Source of the DNA: a virus
Strand: one strand, 5' to 3'
DNA: 21,533 nt
Virus record (IMG/VR): IMGVR_UViG_3300006810_000478
Location: 1 to 21,533 of that record
Shown in pieces: positions 14,416 through 20,165 of this stretch; the stretch's first letter is position 1; every line of letters starts with the position of its first letter. The position numbers and the translations under genes are program-made. The notes beneath the pieces are model-generated. The model had not been told where the DNA came from. It did not search any database and saw only the letters and a program-made list of their open reading frames with translations.

Positions 14416-14601
14416 ATGATAGGAATATATGCAGGGATAGCAATTATCCTGTTTGGAATAGTTATATTAGGATGTTTTAAAACATTAGAGTATATAGATG
14501 ATAGATATAATTTAAATTATGCAATGTCTCTATTCATTTTTATAATGTACTGGGGAGTAATAATATCTATAGGAGGTATTATTTATGAATTATTAAATTA
14601 A
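14416..14601 (+). CDS. Small membrane protein, two transmembrane segments (61 aa)
   Basis: The 61-aa product has two hydrophobic segments, IYAGIAIILFGIVILGCF (about 4-21) and SLFIFIMYWGVIISIGGIIY (about 38-57), joined by a charged loop TLEYIDDRYNLN. It would be a hairpin in the host inner membrane. It is preceded by TTAAACTAAAGAATTATG and followed 11 bases later by a second membrane gene with the identical leader. Small phage membrane proteins often act in lysis or superinfection exclusion, but nothing here decides between these. Confidence 0.65.
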   Translation: MIGIYAGIAIILFGIVILGCFKTLEYIDDRYNLNYAMSLFIFIMYWGVIISIGGIIYELLN

Positions 14602-14612
14602 ACTAAAGAATT

Positions 14613-14777
14613 ATGAAGAATATATTTACACTACTAATGATGATTATATTTATTGCAAGTATAGTATCATTTGTTACAGAAGCAATTAAAGGAGTATTGT
14701 TTCACGAAGCTTTTTGGTCTATCTGTGGATGGGGTTCAGCATTAATCATGCATCTTAAGGAAATTAAAGAGGAATAG
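14613..14777 (+). CDS. Small membrane protein (54 aa)
   Basis: The 54-aa product starts MKNIFTLLMMIIFIASIVSF, a long hydrophobic segment that could be an anchor or uncleaved signal, and has a second Trp/Gly-rich hydrophobic stretch (FWSICGWGSALIMHL, about 34-48) and a charged tail KEIKEE. The leader AACTAAAGAATT before its ATG is the same as that of the preceding gene. The pair may be an operon of membrane proteins. Function unknown. Confidence 0.6.
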   Translation: MKNIFTLLMMIIFIASIVSFVTEAIKGVLFHEAFWSICGWGSALIMHLKEIKEE

Positions 14778-14890
14778 TTTGGAGAAGAATCAATGTTTGT
14801 GTACACCACTACAACCACCCACCATTTAACCACTTTTTAACTAACCACTATTTTATATTAACTAATATATTATAGCTAAAACAAATTATT
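14778..14890 (+). other. Short intergenic stretch with CCAC-rich repeats
   Basis: No gene is visible. The stretch contains a GTGTACA word (14799-14805) followed by a run of imperfect repeats built on ACCAC and AACCAC (14803-14850), pyrimidine/purine-biased compared with its surroundings, and then an A/T-rich part ending in the leader of the next gene. It could carry a promoter or operator, but I see no match to the host promoter consensus. Confidence 0.3.
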
Positions 14891-15046
14891 ATGTCATTAG
14901 ATAACAAATATTGGAAAATTATGGATAACCCATATGAAACTGATGATTATGGTATTCAAATGTCTTTTGAAGATTTAGAAGATGAGTATAATATTCTTAT
15001 TAATAAACAAGAGGAAGAAATGTGGAGTAATTATGATATTAACTAA
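14891..15046 (+). CDS. Small acidic unknown protein (51 aa)
   Basis: The frame encodes 51 residues, MSLDNKYWKIMDNPYETDDY at the start, with many Asp/Glu and Asn and few hydrophobic residues, including FEDLEDEYNILINKQEEEMW. Such small acidic phage proteins sometimes mimic DNA or bind basic host proteins, but this is a guess from charge alone. It follows AGCTAAAACAAATTATTATG and is separated by 12 bases from the next start. Confidence 0.55.
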   Translation: MSLDNKYWKIMDNPYETDDYGIQMSFEDLEDEYNILINKQEEEMWSNYDIN

Positions 15047-15058
15047 AACTATACCGCT

Positions 15059-15313
15059 ATGAAAATATATATTGTAAAAGAAGTATCTGATATTACTTGG
15101 GAAATGGATGGTGATGGACCTTATGATAACCATTGTCACCAAAAAACAAATAATCTTAAATCATTTATTAGTAAAGAATCTGCCGAAAATTATAAAAAAC
15201 AAAAAGAATTACATAAATCAGTTCAAGAAGAAATGATTGCTTTTGAAAATGAGGATTTTTATAATATTCAAATTGATAAAACTTATTATATAGATGAAAT
15301 TGAATTAATTTAA
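15059..15313 (+). CDS. Unknown 84-aa acidic protein
   Basis: This 84-aa protein has an N-terminal strand (MKIYIVKEVSDITWEMDGDG), a His-containing loop (YDNHCHQKTNN), a helical Lys/Glu section (KESAENYKKQKELHKSVQEE) and a final strand pair (IQIDKTYYIDEIELI). This resembles small alpha/beta phage proteins that begin 'KIYIVKE' and whose function is unknown. The leader AACTAAAACTATACCGCTATG supports this start. Confidence 0.65.
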   Translation: MKIYIVKEVSDITWEMDGDGPYDNHCHQKTNNLKSFISKESAENYKKQKELHKSVQEEMIAFENEDFYNIQIDKTYYIDEIELI

Positions 15314-15331
15314 ACTATAAAACTAAATACT

Positions 15332-15511
15332 ATGAAACAATTTATAAAATCAGCATTCTTTGCTAATCTATTAATAGTACTATCATTTGCTTTCTTAACA
15401 GTGTTATCATACATAGCTAATAAAGATGGAGCAACGTGTCCAACAATGTTCTTTGGAATTTGTACTATTATATTTCTAATTATACTACCTTCGTGTAGTT
15501 TAAAAAATTAA
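15332..15511 (+). CDS. Small membrane protein, two transmembrane segments (59 aa)
   Basis: The frame encodes 59 residues with two hydrophobic stretches, FFANLLIVLSFAFLTVLSYI (about 9-28) and FFGICTIIFLIILPSC (about 40-55), connected by a short polar loop (ANKDGATCPT). Both ends are short and polar. The leader TTAAACTATAAAACTAAATACTATG is nearly identical to that of the next gene. It is probably an inner-membrane hairpin of unknown role. Confidence 0.6.
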   Translation: MKQFIKSAFFANLLIVLSFAFLTVLSYIANKDGATCPTMFFGICTIIFLIILPSCSLKN

Positions 15512-15529
15512 ACTATAAAACTAAAAACT

Positions 15530-15853
15530 ATGAAACCTTTAGAAACAGCAGAAAACAAATTATTAGATCAACTTGATATATGGTGTATTACATTTATGAT
15601 AATGGGTACTCAATCAGAAACACCTAGATACTCTCAAATTATGCCTCTAGATTCATTTTCAAGTTCTTATGATGATGACTTTAAACTTATACTAAAAAGT
15701 ACAGTAGCAGTAATTAGATATGATGTTAACTTTACTGATGAAGAAAATAAAGCTCTAATTGAAATGTATAGAGAATCAAAACTTTGGGATTGGTGGAAAT
15801 CAATAAGAACTCAATATTTGGTAGATAACTATCCTACAATAAAACATTATTAA
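15530..15853 (+). CDS. Unknown 107-aa protein
   Basis: This 107-aa protein has a helical first part (TAENKLLDQLDIWCITFMIM), a Ser/Asp-rich centre (LDSFSSSYDDDFK), a strand (TVAVIRYDVNF) and a Trp-rich helix near the end (ESKLWDWWKSIR, about 84-95). I do not recognise it. It is one of the longer proteins of this small-gene region and sits in the uninterrupted rightward series with the standard leader in front of the ATG. Confidence 0.65.
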   Translation: MKPLETAENKLLDQLDIWCITFMIMGTQSETPRYSQIMPLDSFSSSYDDDFKLILKSTVAVIRYDVNFTDEENKALIEMYRESKLWDWWKSIRTQYLVDNYPTIKHY

Positions 15854-15868
15854 TTTAAATTAAAAGCT

Positions 15869-16024
15869 ATGAACGAAGTACTAAAAGAAATAGAATTAAG
15901 GTTTGAGAAAGCCTTAGAAGATAAGACAGGTTGGGGAAAGAATGAGCTATTAAATGTTTATAAAGACATTACAAGAGATGTATACAGAGAGTATATGACT
16001 ACAATGTTTGAACGTAAACAATAG
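15869..16024 (+). CDS. Small charged helical protein (51 aa)
   Basis: The frame encodes 51 residues starting MNEVLKEIELRFEKALEDK, then GWGKNELLNVYKDI, all consistent with two or three amphipathic helices, ending in a basic tail (FERKQ) and a TAG stop. The leader TTTAAATTAAAAGCTATG precedes it. There is no known family. A small regulator or protein-binding peptide is possible. Confidence 0.55.
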   Translation: MNEVLKEIELRFEKALEDKTGWGKNELLNVYKDITRDVYREYMTTMFERKQ

Positions 16025-16046
16025 TATTAACCATAAACTAACACTT

Positions 16047-16226
16047 ATGTCAAAAGAAAATAAAATAGATAATAAAATCAAATATCATTTCTGTATTGAT
16101 AAAGATGGAGATTTAGCAATGGTATCTGATACAATTAAAAAAAGATTTAAAGATATACCACCAATGAAATGTGCATTAATGATCAAAGAAGATAATGCAC
16201 ATGAATTTGGTTATAAACTATTTTAA
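16047..16226 (+). CDS. Small unknown protein (59 aa)
   Basis: The frame could be extended to an ATG at 16008, but that would overlap the previous gene. The ATG at 16047 is preceded by the recurring leader ATAAACTAACACTTATG, so I place the start there. The 59-aa product begins MSKENKIDNKIKYHFCID and has a beta-like middle (GDLAMVSDTIKKRF) and ends with EFGYKLF. It may be a small alpha/beta protein; the function is unknown. Confidence 0.6.
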   Translation: MSKENKIDNKIKYHFCIDKDGDLAMVSDTIKKRFKDIPPMKCALMIKEDNAHEFGYKLF

Positions 16227-16244
16227 CCACTTAAACTAACACAA

Positions 16245-16469
16245 ATGGAAGGAAAAGAAGAAGTATCTATATTAAAAATACATGTAGAATCTAAAATAGA
16301 AGCATTAGATGACTTCTTAGGAGTTTGTAAATTAACTCTAGATGATTGTGATATATTTAATAAAACATTAGATATAGAAGACATTATTACTATTAGAGAT
16401 GCATTAAAAGAAGCTTATCATGAATTAGCTAAACAAGAACAGTTAAATAATATAGCTAAAAGTAACTAA
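16245..16469 (+). CDS. Small acidic protein, probably alpha-helical at its C-terminus (74 aa)
   Basis: This 74-aa protein begins MEGKEEVSILKIHVESK and ends in a helix EIEDIITIRDALKEAY-like stretch (visible residues DIEDIITIRDALKEAYHEL) with a polar tail. Net charge is acidic. The pattern of an initial strand and a long helix near the end is common in small phage proteins. It lies 18 bases after the preceding stop, with leader TTAAACTAACACAAATG. Confidence 0.6.
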   Translation: MEGKEEVSILKIHVESKIEALDDFLGVCKLTLDDCDIFNKTLDIEDIITIRDALKEAYHELAKQEQLNNIAKSN

Positions 16470-16494
16470 TTATTAACCCATAAACTAACACATT

Positions 16495-16695
16495 ATGAAA
16501 AATTTTATAAATACAGACTATTATGGTTATGCCATAGGTCAAAATCAGAGAAAGACTGATATAACAGCTCAAGAGCTAAAAGAATTAGATGAAAAAAGAG
16601 AATATAAACAAGCAGTAACTATTGGTATTATAATAATGGCATCAGTTATAACTTTAGGATTGATACTAAGTCAATTCCAAGGTAATGTTTATTAA
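16495..16695 (+). CDS. Small C-terminally anchored membrane protein (66 aa)
   Basis: This 66-aa protein has a polar, charged first two thirds (including TDITAQELKELDEKREYK) and one hydrophobic segment near the C-terminus (AVTIGIIIMASVITLGLIL, about 40-58) followed by SQFQGNVY. That layout suits a tail-anchored inner-membrane protein with its N-terminus in the cytoplasm. The leader CATAAACTAACACATTATG precedes it. It is the last gene before the structured stretch at 16737. Confidence 0.6.
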   Translation: MKNFINTDYYGYAIGQNQRKTDITAQELKELDEKREYKQAVTIGIIIMASVITLGLILSQFQGNVY

Positions 16696-16736
16696 AAATA
16701 CTTATTTGTTTCATAGCGTATAAGTAGTTTAAATTA

Positions 16737-16882
16737 AGCCTGGTGTAGCAGTGATGTTTATCCAGGCTCTAATATATCAAATTGTCAGAAGAACGGATAA
16801 TGTAGCGTAGCATGTAAATACGTACATACCTTGTAACAGTAATAATGAGATATACGAAGATGTAAACTCCAAATGAACATCT
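16737..16882 (+). ncRNA. Structured RNA or leader upstream of a highly expressed gene
   Basis: The 245 bases between 16695 and 16941 carry no gene. AGCCTGG (16737-16743) pairs exactly with CCAGGCT (16762-16768), TATATC (16773-16778) pairs with GATATA (16849-16854), enclosing ATGTA/TACAT (16812-16827), and AGATGT (16858-16863) pairs with ACATCT (16877-16882). The rest (16883-16940) is A-rich with repeated AAATCAAA words and no Shine-Dalgarno sequence, typical of strong Bacteroidota translation starts. It may be a 5' untranslated regulatory RNA for the 154-aa gene or an independent RNA. Confidence 0.5.
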
Positions 16883-16940
16883 ATAAAAATCAAAGGAGAA
16901 TCAAATAAAAATCAAATAAAAACAATTAAAATCAAACAAG

Positions 16941-17405
16941 ATGAAAAAAGAAAATGTAATAGTAGAAGCAATTTATGATGCTAAAGAAGGTAATAACCCA
17001 AATTTTAAAACTCTTCAATTAAGAACTACTTGGGTTGAAAAGAATTTCTTAAATGATTTATTAGGATCTGATGGATTTGAAAGAAGTAAAGTAGCCTTTC
17101 AATCAGTTCATAAAGATGTAATAGCAGCTAAAGGAATTAAGGTAGGTACAAATTTAGGTGCTGTAATGGGTGCAGATTTAAGAATTATTCATACTGAATC
17201 TTTATCAGATGGACCTGGATTTCAAGCATTGATGTTAATAGGAAAAGATGGGAAACCAACTGATACACCTATTACTTCTGGTGGAGCTCAAATCTATTTC
17301 AAACGTGAATTAGGTGATGCTAATAAAGCAGATACTAAATTACAAAGAGATGTAGCTGCAGTATCAGAAGCAGTTGCTATAGAGTCGGAAGAAGAAACTG
17401 CATAA
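16941..17405 (+). CDS. Probably abundant unknown protein with acidic tail (154 aa)
   Basis: This 154-aa protein starts MKKENVIVEAIYDAKEGNN and looks beta-rich with short helices; it ends in an acidic tail VAIESEEETA. A small beta-rich protein with an acidic C-terminal tip in a phage early region could be a single-stranded DNA-binding protein, but I cannot point to aromatic OB-fold signatures, so this is only a possibility. Three features suggest strong expression: a long structured leader, an A-rich ribosome-entry stretch and a strong intrinsic terminator 27 bases after the stop. It appears to be a one-gene transcription unit. Confidence 0.75.
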   Translation: MKKENVIVEAIYDAKEGNNPNFKTLQLRTTWVEKNFLNDLLGSDGFERSKVAFQSVHKDVIAAKGIKVGTNLGAVMGADLRIIHTESLSDGPGFQALMLIGKDGKPTDTPITSGGAQIYFKRELGDANKADTKLQRDVAAVSEAVAIESEEETA

Positions 17406-17431
17406 TTGGTAGTTTAGATTATATATAAAGG

Positions 17432-17459
17432 GAGGGGATTAATTTCCCCTCTTTTTTTT
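17432..17459 (+). terminator. Strong intrinsic terminator
   Basis: GAGGGGA (17432-17438), loop TTAATT, TCCCCTC (17445-17451) form a perfect GC-rich 7-bp stem followed at once by eight T. G-U and A-U pairs with the upstream AAAGG can lengthen the stem. It is the clearest terminator in the window and isolates the 154-aa gene from the next. Confidence 0.9.
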
Positions 17460-17476
17460 ATTTAAATTATAAAGCT

Positions 17477-17788
17477 ATGGATGATATAAAAATTATAAAA
17501 GTACCTAAAGAAATGAAAAATGTAATGGTAACATTTAAAGGTAGTGTATATGTAAGAGATAAATATTATGGTCATTATGAAGAACAAGTAATAACTAAAA
17601 GAGGATTTTATAGTACATTATTAAAGGGTTATTATAATGCTAAAAATGAATGGATTGATATACCTGAAGGTTATTTTTCTATACCACCAAGTTGGCAAAA
17701 ATTTAAAGGCATATTATTACCTCATGGTTGGGGAGGACATAGAGTAAGACCTAATGAAGTAATTAAATGGGAATATTGTAAAGATTAA
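17477..17788 (+). CDS. Unknown phage protein with conserved PP-W and HGWGG segments (103 aa)
   Basis: This 103-aa protein begins MDDIKIIKVPKEMKNVMVTF and contains IPEGYFSIPPSWQKFKG (about 62-78) and LLPHGWGGHRVRPNEVIKWE (about 80-99). Proteins with this PP-W...LPHGWGG pattern occur in prophages and phages of many hosts, including Bacteroidota, to my recollection without a known role. It starts behind TTAAATTATAAAGCTATG, 17 bases after the terminator's T-run, so it must have its own promoter or escape termination. Confidence 0.75.
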   Translation: MDDIKIIKVPKEMKNVMVTFKGSVYVRDKYYGHYEEQVITKRGFYSTLLKGYYNAKNEWIDIPEGYFSIPPSWQKFKGILLPHGWGGHRVRPNEVIKWEYCKD

Positions 17789-17838
17789 AATATTAAAAGT
17801 GATTACTCTTATTTATTTAAACTATAAAACTATGAACT

Positions 17839-18048
17839 ATGAAAATAACTAAAACATCTACCCTAACAGGTAACACAAACACTATGGATTTAGACATCAC
17901 AGATGAACAAATTTCAAAGTGGGAAAATGGTATGCTAATTCAATTAGCTATGCCTCATTTAAGCATAGGGGAACGTGAATTTCTTATCTCAGGTACAACA
18001 CCTGAAGATTGGGATAGATTGTTTCCAGAAGAGGAGGAAGAGCTATGA
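17839..18048 (+). CDS. Unknown 69-aa acidic protein, coupled to the next gene
   Basis: This 69-aa protein begins MKITKTSTLTGNTNTMDLDI and ends with a very acidic segment (EDWDRLFPEEEEEL). Its last four bases overlap the next gene's start as ATGA. Directly ahead, another ATG at 17832 opens a six-codon frame (MNYENN) whose stop lies inside this gene; the standard leader TTAAACTATAAAACTATG leads to that first ATG, not to 17839, so ribosomes may first read the mini-frame and reinitiate. Confidence 0.65.
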   Translation: MKITKTSTLTGNTNTMDLDITDEQISKWENGMLIQLAMPHLSIGEREFLISGTTPEDWDRLFPEEEEEL

Positions 18049-18758
18049 AAAAGAAAGTAAAACCAATAATGCTCCCTACTGATGGAGCAAGTCATTTATT
18101 TATTGATATTAACAAAGGTAGAAATACATTAATATATAGAATTTTTGGAGGAGTGAAACCACAAGAAAAGAATAAAGGAAATTCTCCTCAACACCTATAC
18201 TTAGTATCTGATGAAGAGATTAAAGAAGGGGATTGGTATATTGTTGGAGATAGAGTATTAACTGCTGTTATAATGCCTATTAGTTCTAAGTATAGAAAGA
18301 TAATAGCTACAACAGATAAGTCTTTAGGTATAATGGAATCAGTCGATTTTACAGATAGAGATGTAAAAGTAGTATTACCTTGGATACCTGAATCATTCAT
18401 TAAAGCTTATGTAGAAGCTAATGGAGAGATAGATGAGGTTATGGTTGAGTATAAACGTATGTATAAAACAGAAAGAGGTTCAACATTTGAAGCTAGAGAT
18501 GGAGAATGTCCTACATTTAATCATACAAAAGAATGGCAAGAACTCAAAACAACAGAAGATAATGAAGTAATCATTCATTTACCTGAAGAGAAGATGTATA
18601 GTAAGGAAGAGGTAGGAAATAAAGGTAGATATTTTATGTACTCATTAATAGATTACATATTTTCAACACCACAAGAAGAATTGACTGAATTAAAAAAACA
18701 CGAAGCTTTTGAAAGAGCTGATGAGTTATATAAAGACTTTATTAAAGAAAATTTATAA
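18045..18758 (+). CDS. Conserved-looking Bacteroidota phage protein (237 aa)
   Basis: This 237-aa protein is the largest in the rightward region. It contains QHLYLVSDEEIKEGDWYI (about 49-66), KIIATTDKSLG and LPWIPESFIKAYVEANG (about 111-127), followed by a VMVEY strand. I associate this series of segments with a protein seen repeatedly in phages and prophages of Bacteroidota; its function is not known to me. The C-terminal third is charged and helical. It is translationally coupled to the upstream 69-aa gene by a four-base overlap and is followed by two structured RNA segments. Confidence 0.8.
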   Translation: MKKKVKPIMLPTDGASHLFIDINKGRNTLIYRIFGGVKPQEKNKGNSPQHLYLVSDEEIKEGDWYIVGDRVLTAVIMPISSKYRKIIATTDKSLGIMESVDFTDRDVKVVLPWIPESFIKAYVEANGEIDEVMVEYKRMYKTERGSTFEARDGECPTFNHTKEWQELKTTEDNEVIIHLPEEKMYSKEEVGNKGRYFMYSLIDYIFSTPQEELTELKKHEAFERADELYKDFIKENL

Positions 18759-18763
18759 ACATA

Positions 18764-18819
18764 AACACCACTCCGTATAGGTAAAGCTTCTATTGTAGAA
18801 GGACTGTAGTTGTGGTGTT
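18764..18819 (+). ncRNA. Compact stem-loop RNA element downstream of the 237-aa gene
   Basis: AACACCAC (18764-18771) pairs perfectly with GTGGTGTT (18812-18819). Inside, TATAG (18777-18781) can pair with CTGTA (18804-18808) with one G-U pair, and CTTCTA (18787-18792) with TAGAAG (18796-18801) around a three-base loop. All three stems are nested, giving one long interrupted hairpin beginning six bases after the stop codon. It may be an mRNA 3'-end element or part of a two-domain RNA with the next segment. Confidence 0.55.
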
Positions 18820-18823
18820 AAAT

Positions 18824-18912
18824 AAATCATCAGAAAATAAATAACTAGAGGTGTTTTTTGATAGATTCGCTCACTAGAGGAATTGACGTTCCTAATAACG
18901 TCCTGATGATTT
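18824..18912 (+). ncRNA. Second structured RNA domain closed by a 10-bp helix
   Basis: AAATCATCAG (18824-18833) is the exact complement of CTGATGATTT (18903-18912). A GACGTT/AACGTC hairpin (18885-18890 with 18897-18902) abuts the closing stem, so the two could stack coaxially. The word CTAGAGG occurs twice inside (18845-18851 and 18874-18880). A T-rich stretch TTACTTTT follows. Together with the hairpin four bases upstream, it fills the whole gap between the 237-aa gene and the next gene's leader. Confidence 0.55.
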
Positions 18913-18937
18913 TACTTTTAATTTAAACTATAAGACT

Positions 18938-19114
18938 ATGAAAAAATTGAATTTATTAGTAGAATATGCTTTAAATGTAGTATATTCGTTAAATAATATA
19001 AAAGAAACAGAAAGAAAGCATGAAGCTTTTAATATTGTAAGGTGTAGATTGGAAGGAAACGATTATATAAATTATAAATTAAATAATTATGGATCCAAAA
19101 TTATTTGTAAATGA
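18938..19114 (+). CDS. Small unknown protein (58 aa)
   Basis: The frame encodes 58 residues, MKKLNLLVEYALNVVYSLNN at the start, with a charged middle (KETERKHEAFNIV) and an Asn/Tyr-rich end. It is supported by the leader TTTAAACTATAAGACTATG. Its last 26 bases overlap the next small gene in another frame. No family is recognised; the first half is probably a helix. Confidence 0.5.
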   Translation: MKKLNLLVEYALNVVYSLNNIKETERKHEAFNIVRCRLEGNDYINYKLNNYGSKIICK

Positions 19115-19256
19115 AACAGACAGTGAAAATAAAACTTTATATTGTCTAACATATTTTATATATGGGTATGAGGTAGAATTATCAATAGTAAACAATGAAT
19201 ATATGTATACTAAGAAACCTATATATCATAAATGTGCAGAAATATGTTATAACTAA
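19089..19256 (+). CDS. Small unknown protein overlapping its neighbour (55 aa)
   Basis: The frame encodes 55 residues, beginning MDPKLFVNETDSENK, with Tyr- and Cys-containing strands (LYCLTYFIYGYEVELSIV) and an end with two Cys (KCAEICYN). The ATG lies 26 bases before the stop of the previous gene and is preceded by ATTATAAATTAAATAATT, a version of the recurrent leader. The small beta-like pattern looks protein-coding, but the function is unknown. Confidence 0.5.
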   Translation: MDPKLFVNETDSENKTLYCLTYFIYGYEVELSIVNNEYMYTKKPIYHKCAEICYN

Positions 19257-19268
19257 AACTTAGAAAAC

Positions 19269-19412
19269 ATGAGAAAAAGATTAATGGAATTAATAGTTGG
19301 ACACGCAGGCGATGAATTAGATAAACAAGATTACATTGACATGGCAAGTGAGACTGATGAAGAATTGCTTGAGAGAGTAGCACAAATAATTGAATACTTT
19401 AGAATTAACTAA
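19269..19412 (+). CDS. Very small acidic helical protein (47 aa)
   Basis: The frame encodes 47 residues: a basic start (MRKRLMELIVGHAGDELDK), then an acidic helix (SETDEELLERVAQIIEYF). The arrangement of two amphipathic helices resembles small antitoxin- or adaptor-like proteins only in the most general way. The leader AACTAAAACTTAGAAAACATG supports the start, and the next gene has almost the same one. Confidence 0.55.
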   Translation: MRKRLMELIVGHAGDELDKQDYIDMASETDEELLERVAQIIEYFRIN

Positions 19413-19424
19413 AACTTAGAAATT

Positions 19425-19622
19425 ATGATACTACAAATATTACTAATAATGCTATTATCAATGTTTGTTGCATTGTTTATAATGTTACGAAAAATTAGAC
19501 TAGGAATAGAATCTAATAATACATTAACAGATGATGAAATATTTGAGATATTTGCAAAAAAAACAATTCAAATATTTTTAATATCATTATTGTCATTTTT
19601 AATACTTGAATTTCTAGTGTAA
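19425..19622 (+). CDS. Small membrane protein, two transmembrane segments (65 aa)
   Basis: The 65-aa product starts MILQILLIMLLSMFVALFIM, a long first membrane segment, followed by a charged loop (RKIRLGIESNNTLTDDEIFE) and a second hydrophobic segment at the C-terminus (IFLISLLSFLILEFLV). Both ends would be on the same side of the host inner membrane. It precedes the structured RNA at 19628. Function unknown. Confidence 0.6.
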   Translation: MILQILLIMLLSMFVALFIMLRKIRLGIESNNTLTDDEIFEIFAKKTIQIFLISLLSFLILEFLV

Positions 19623-19627
19623 ATAAT

Positions 19628-19784
19628 AATCTCTCTGCTAGAAGATAGACAGATAAACAGCCTTCAATATGAGGATAATAAGCTGTAACCTCTTTATATA
19701 AACCGCTTCCAACGGTGTTGTTTATTGGATAGGTAGCGGTAGTCGAAACTACGTCAGCACTCCAATGGAAAGGACAGAGAGATT
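19628..19784 (+). ncRNA. Structured RNA with pseudoknot-type helices
   Basis: AATCTCTCTG (19628-19637) pairs exactly with CAGAGAGATT (19775-19784), closing a 157-base domain. Inside, ACAGC (19657-19661) pairs with GCTGT (19682-19686) while GAGG (19671-19674), in that loop, pairs with CCTC (19689-19692), an H-type pseudoknot. ACCGCT (19702-19707) pairs with AGCGGT (19735-19740), stacked directly on TCCAA/TTGGA (19708-19712 with 19725-19729). AGT/ACT with a CGAA loop (19741-19750) follows. No gene fits here. It occupies the gap between a membrane-protein gene and the Cys-pair protein. Confidence 0.6.
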
Positions 19785-19816
19785 TTAATTAAATTAACTA
19801 ACTAAAACTTAAAGTT

Positions 19817-20152
19817 ATGGATAAATTTAAAATAGGTGAAGTATTTACTGCTTCAGATTCAGCTAGGGATGTAAGTTTCAATAAAATAGGAGGATTAAAA
19901 ATTCAAGTATTATCTGCTTATGATGAAGATACATTATTAGTTTCTATAATAGCAACAGGGAGTATAATTAGAATATACGGAACTATTGAAAATGATAATG
20001 AAGTAAATTATATTATATGTTGTGAAGATTGTGGAAATGTTGAATCTAAATTATATTCATATAATATTAAGAAAAGATTTTTAGGTATAGTATATAGTAA
20101 AAGAGAGAAACTATTATGTATGGATTGCCTGGTATCAAATAAATATAAATAA
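19817..20152 (+). CDS. Unknown protein with two CxxC pairs (111 aa)
   Basis: This 111-aa protein has a beta-rich first part (FKIGEVFTASDSARD, LKIQVLSAYDEDTLLVSI) resembling a small barrel, then Cys69-x2-Cys72 (CCEDCGN) and Cys101-x2-Cys104 (CMDCLV) separated by a 28-residue, partly basic loop. The Cys pairs suggest a zinc ribbon. The combination of a small barrel and zinc ribbon suits nucleic-acid or protein binding, but no specific role can be named. Leader: AACTAAAACTTAAAGTTATG. Confidence 0.65.
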   Translation: MDKFKIGEVFTASDSARDVSFNKIGGLKIQVLSAYDEDTLLVSIIATGSIIRIYGTIENDNEVNYIICCEDCGNVESKLYSYNIKKRFLGIVYSKREKLLCMDCLVSNKYK

Positions 20153-20165
20153 AAACTAACTAATT

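Noticed and set aside
16008-16046. An upstream ATG that would lengthen the 59-aa gene by 13 residues
   Set aside because: It overlaps the previous gene's end, while the conserved leader stands directly before the ATG at 16047.
18903-18912. CTGATGA word resembling a hammerhead ribozyme core
   Set aside because: It is used completely in a perfect 10-bp closing stem, and the GAAAC partner is missing.
13681-20165. tRNA genes or tmRNA in the structured gaps
   Set aside because: No gap shows a T-loop (GGTTCRA) together with a cloverleaf and an acceptor stem.
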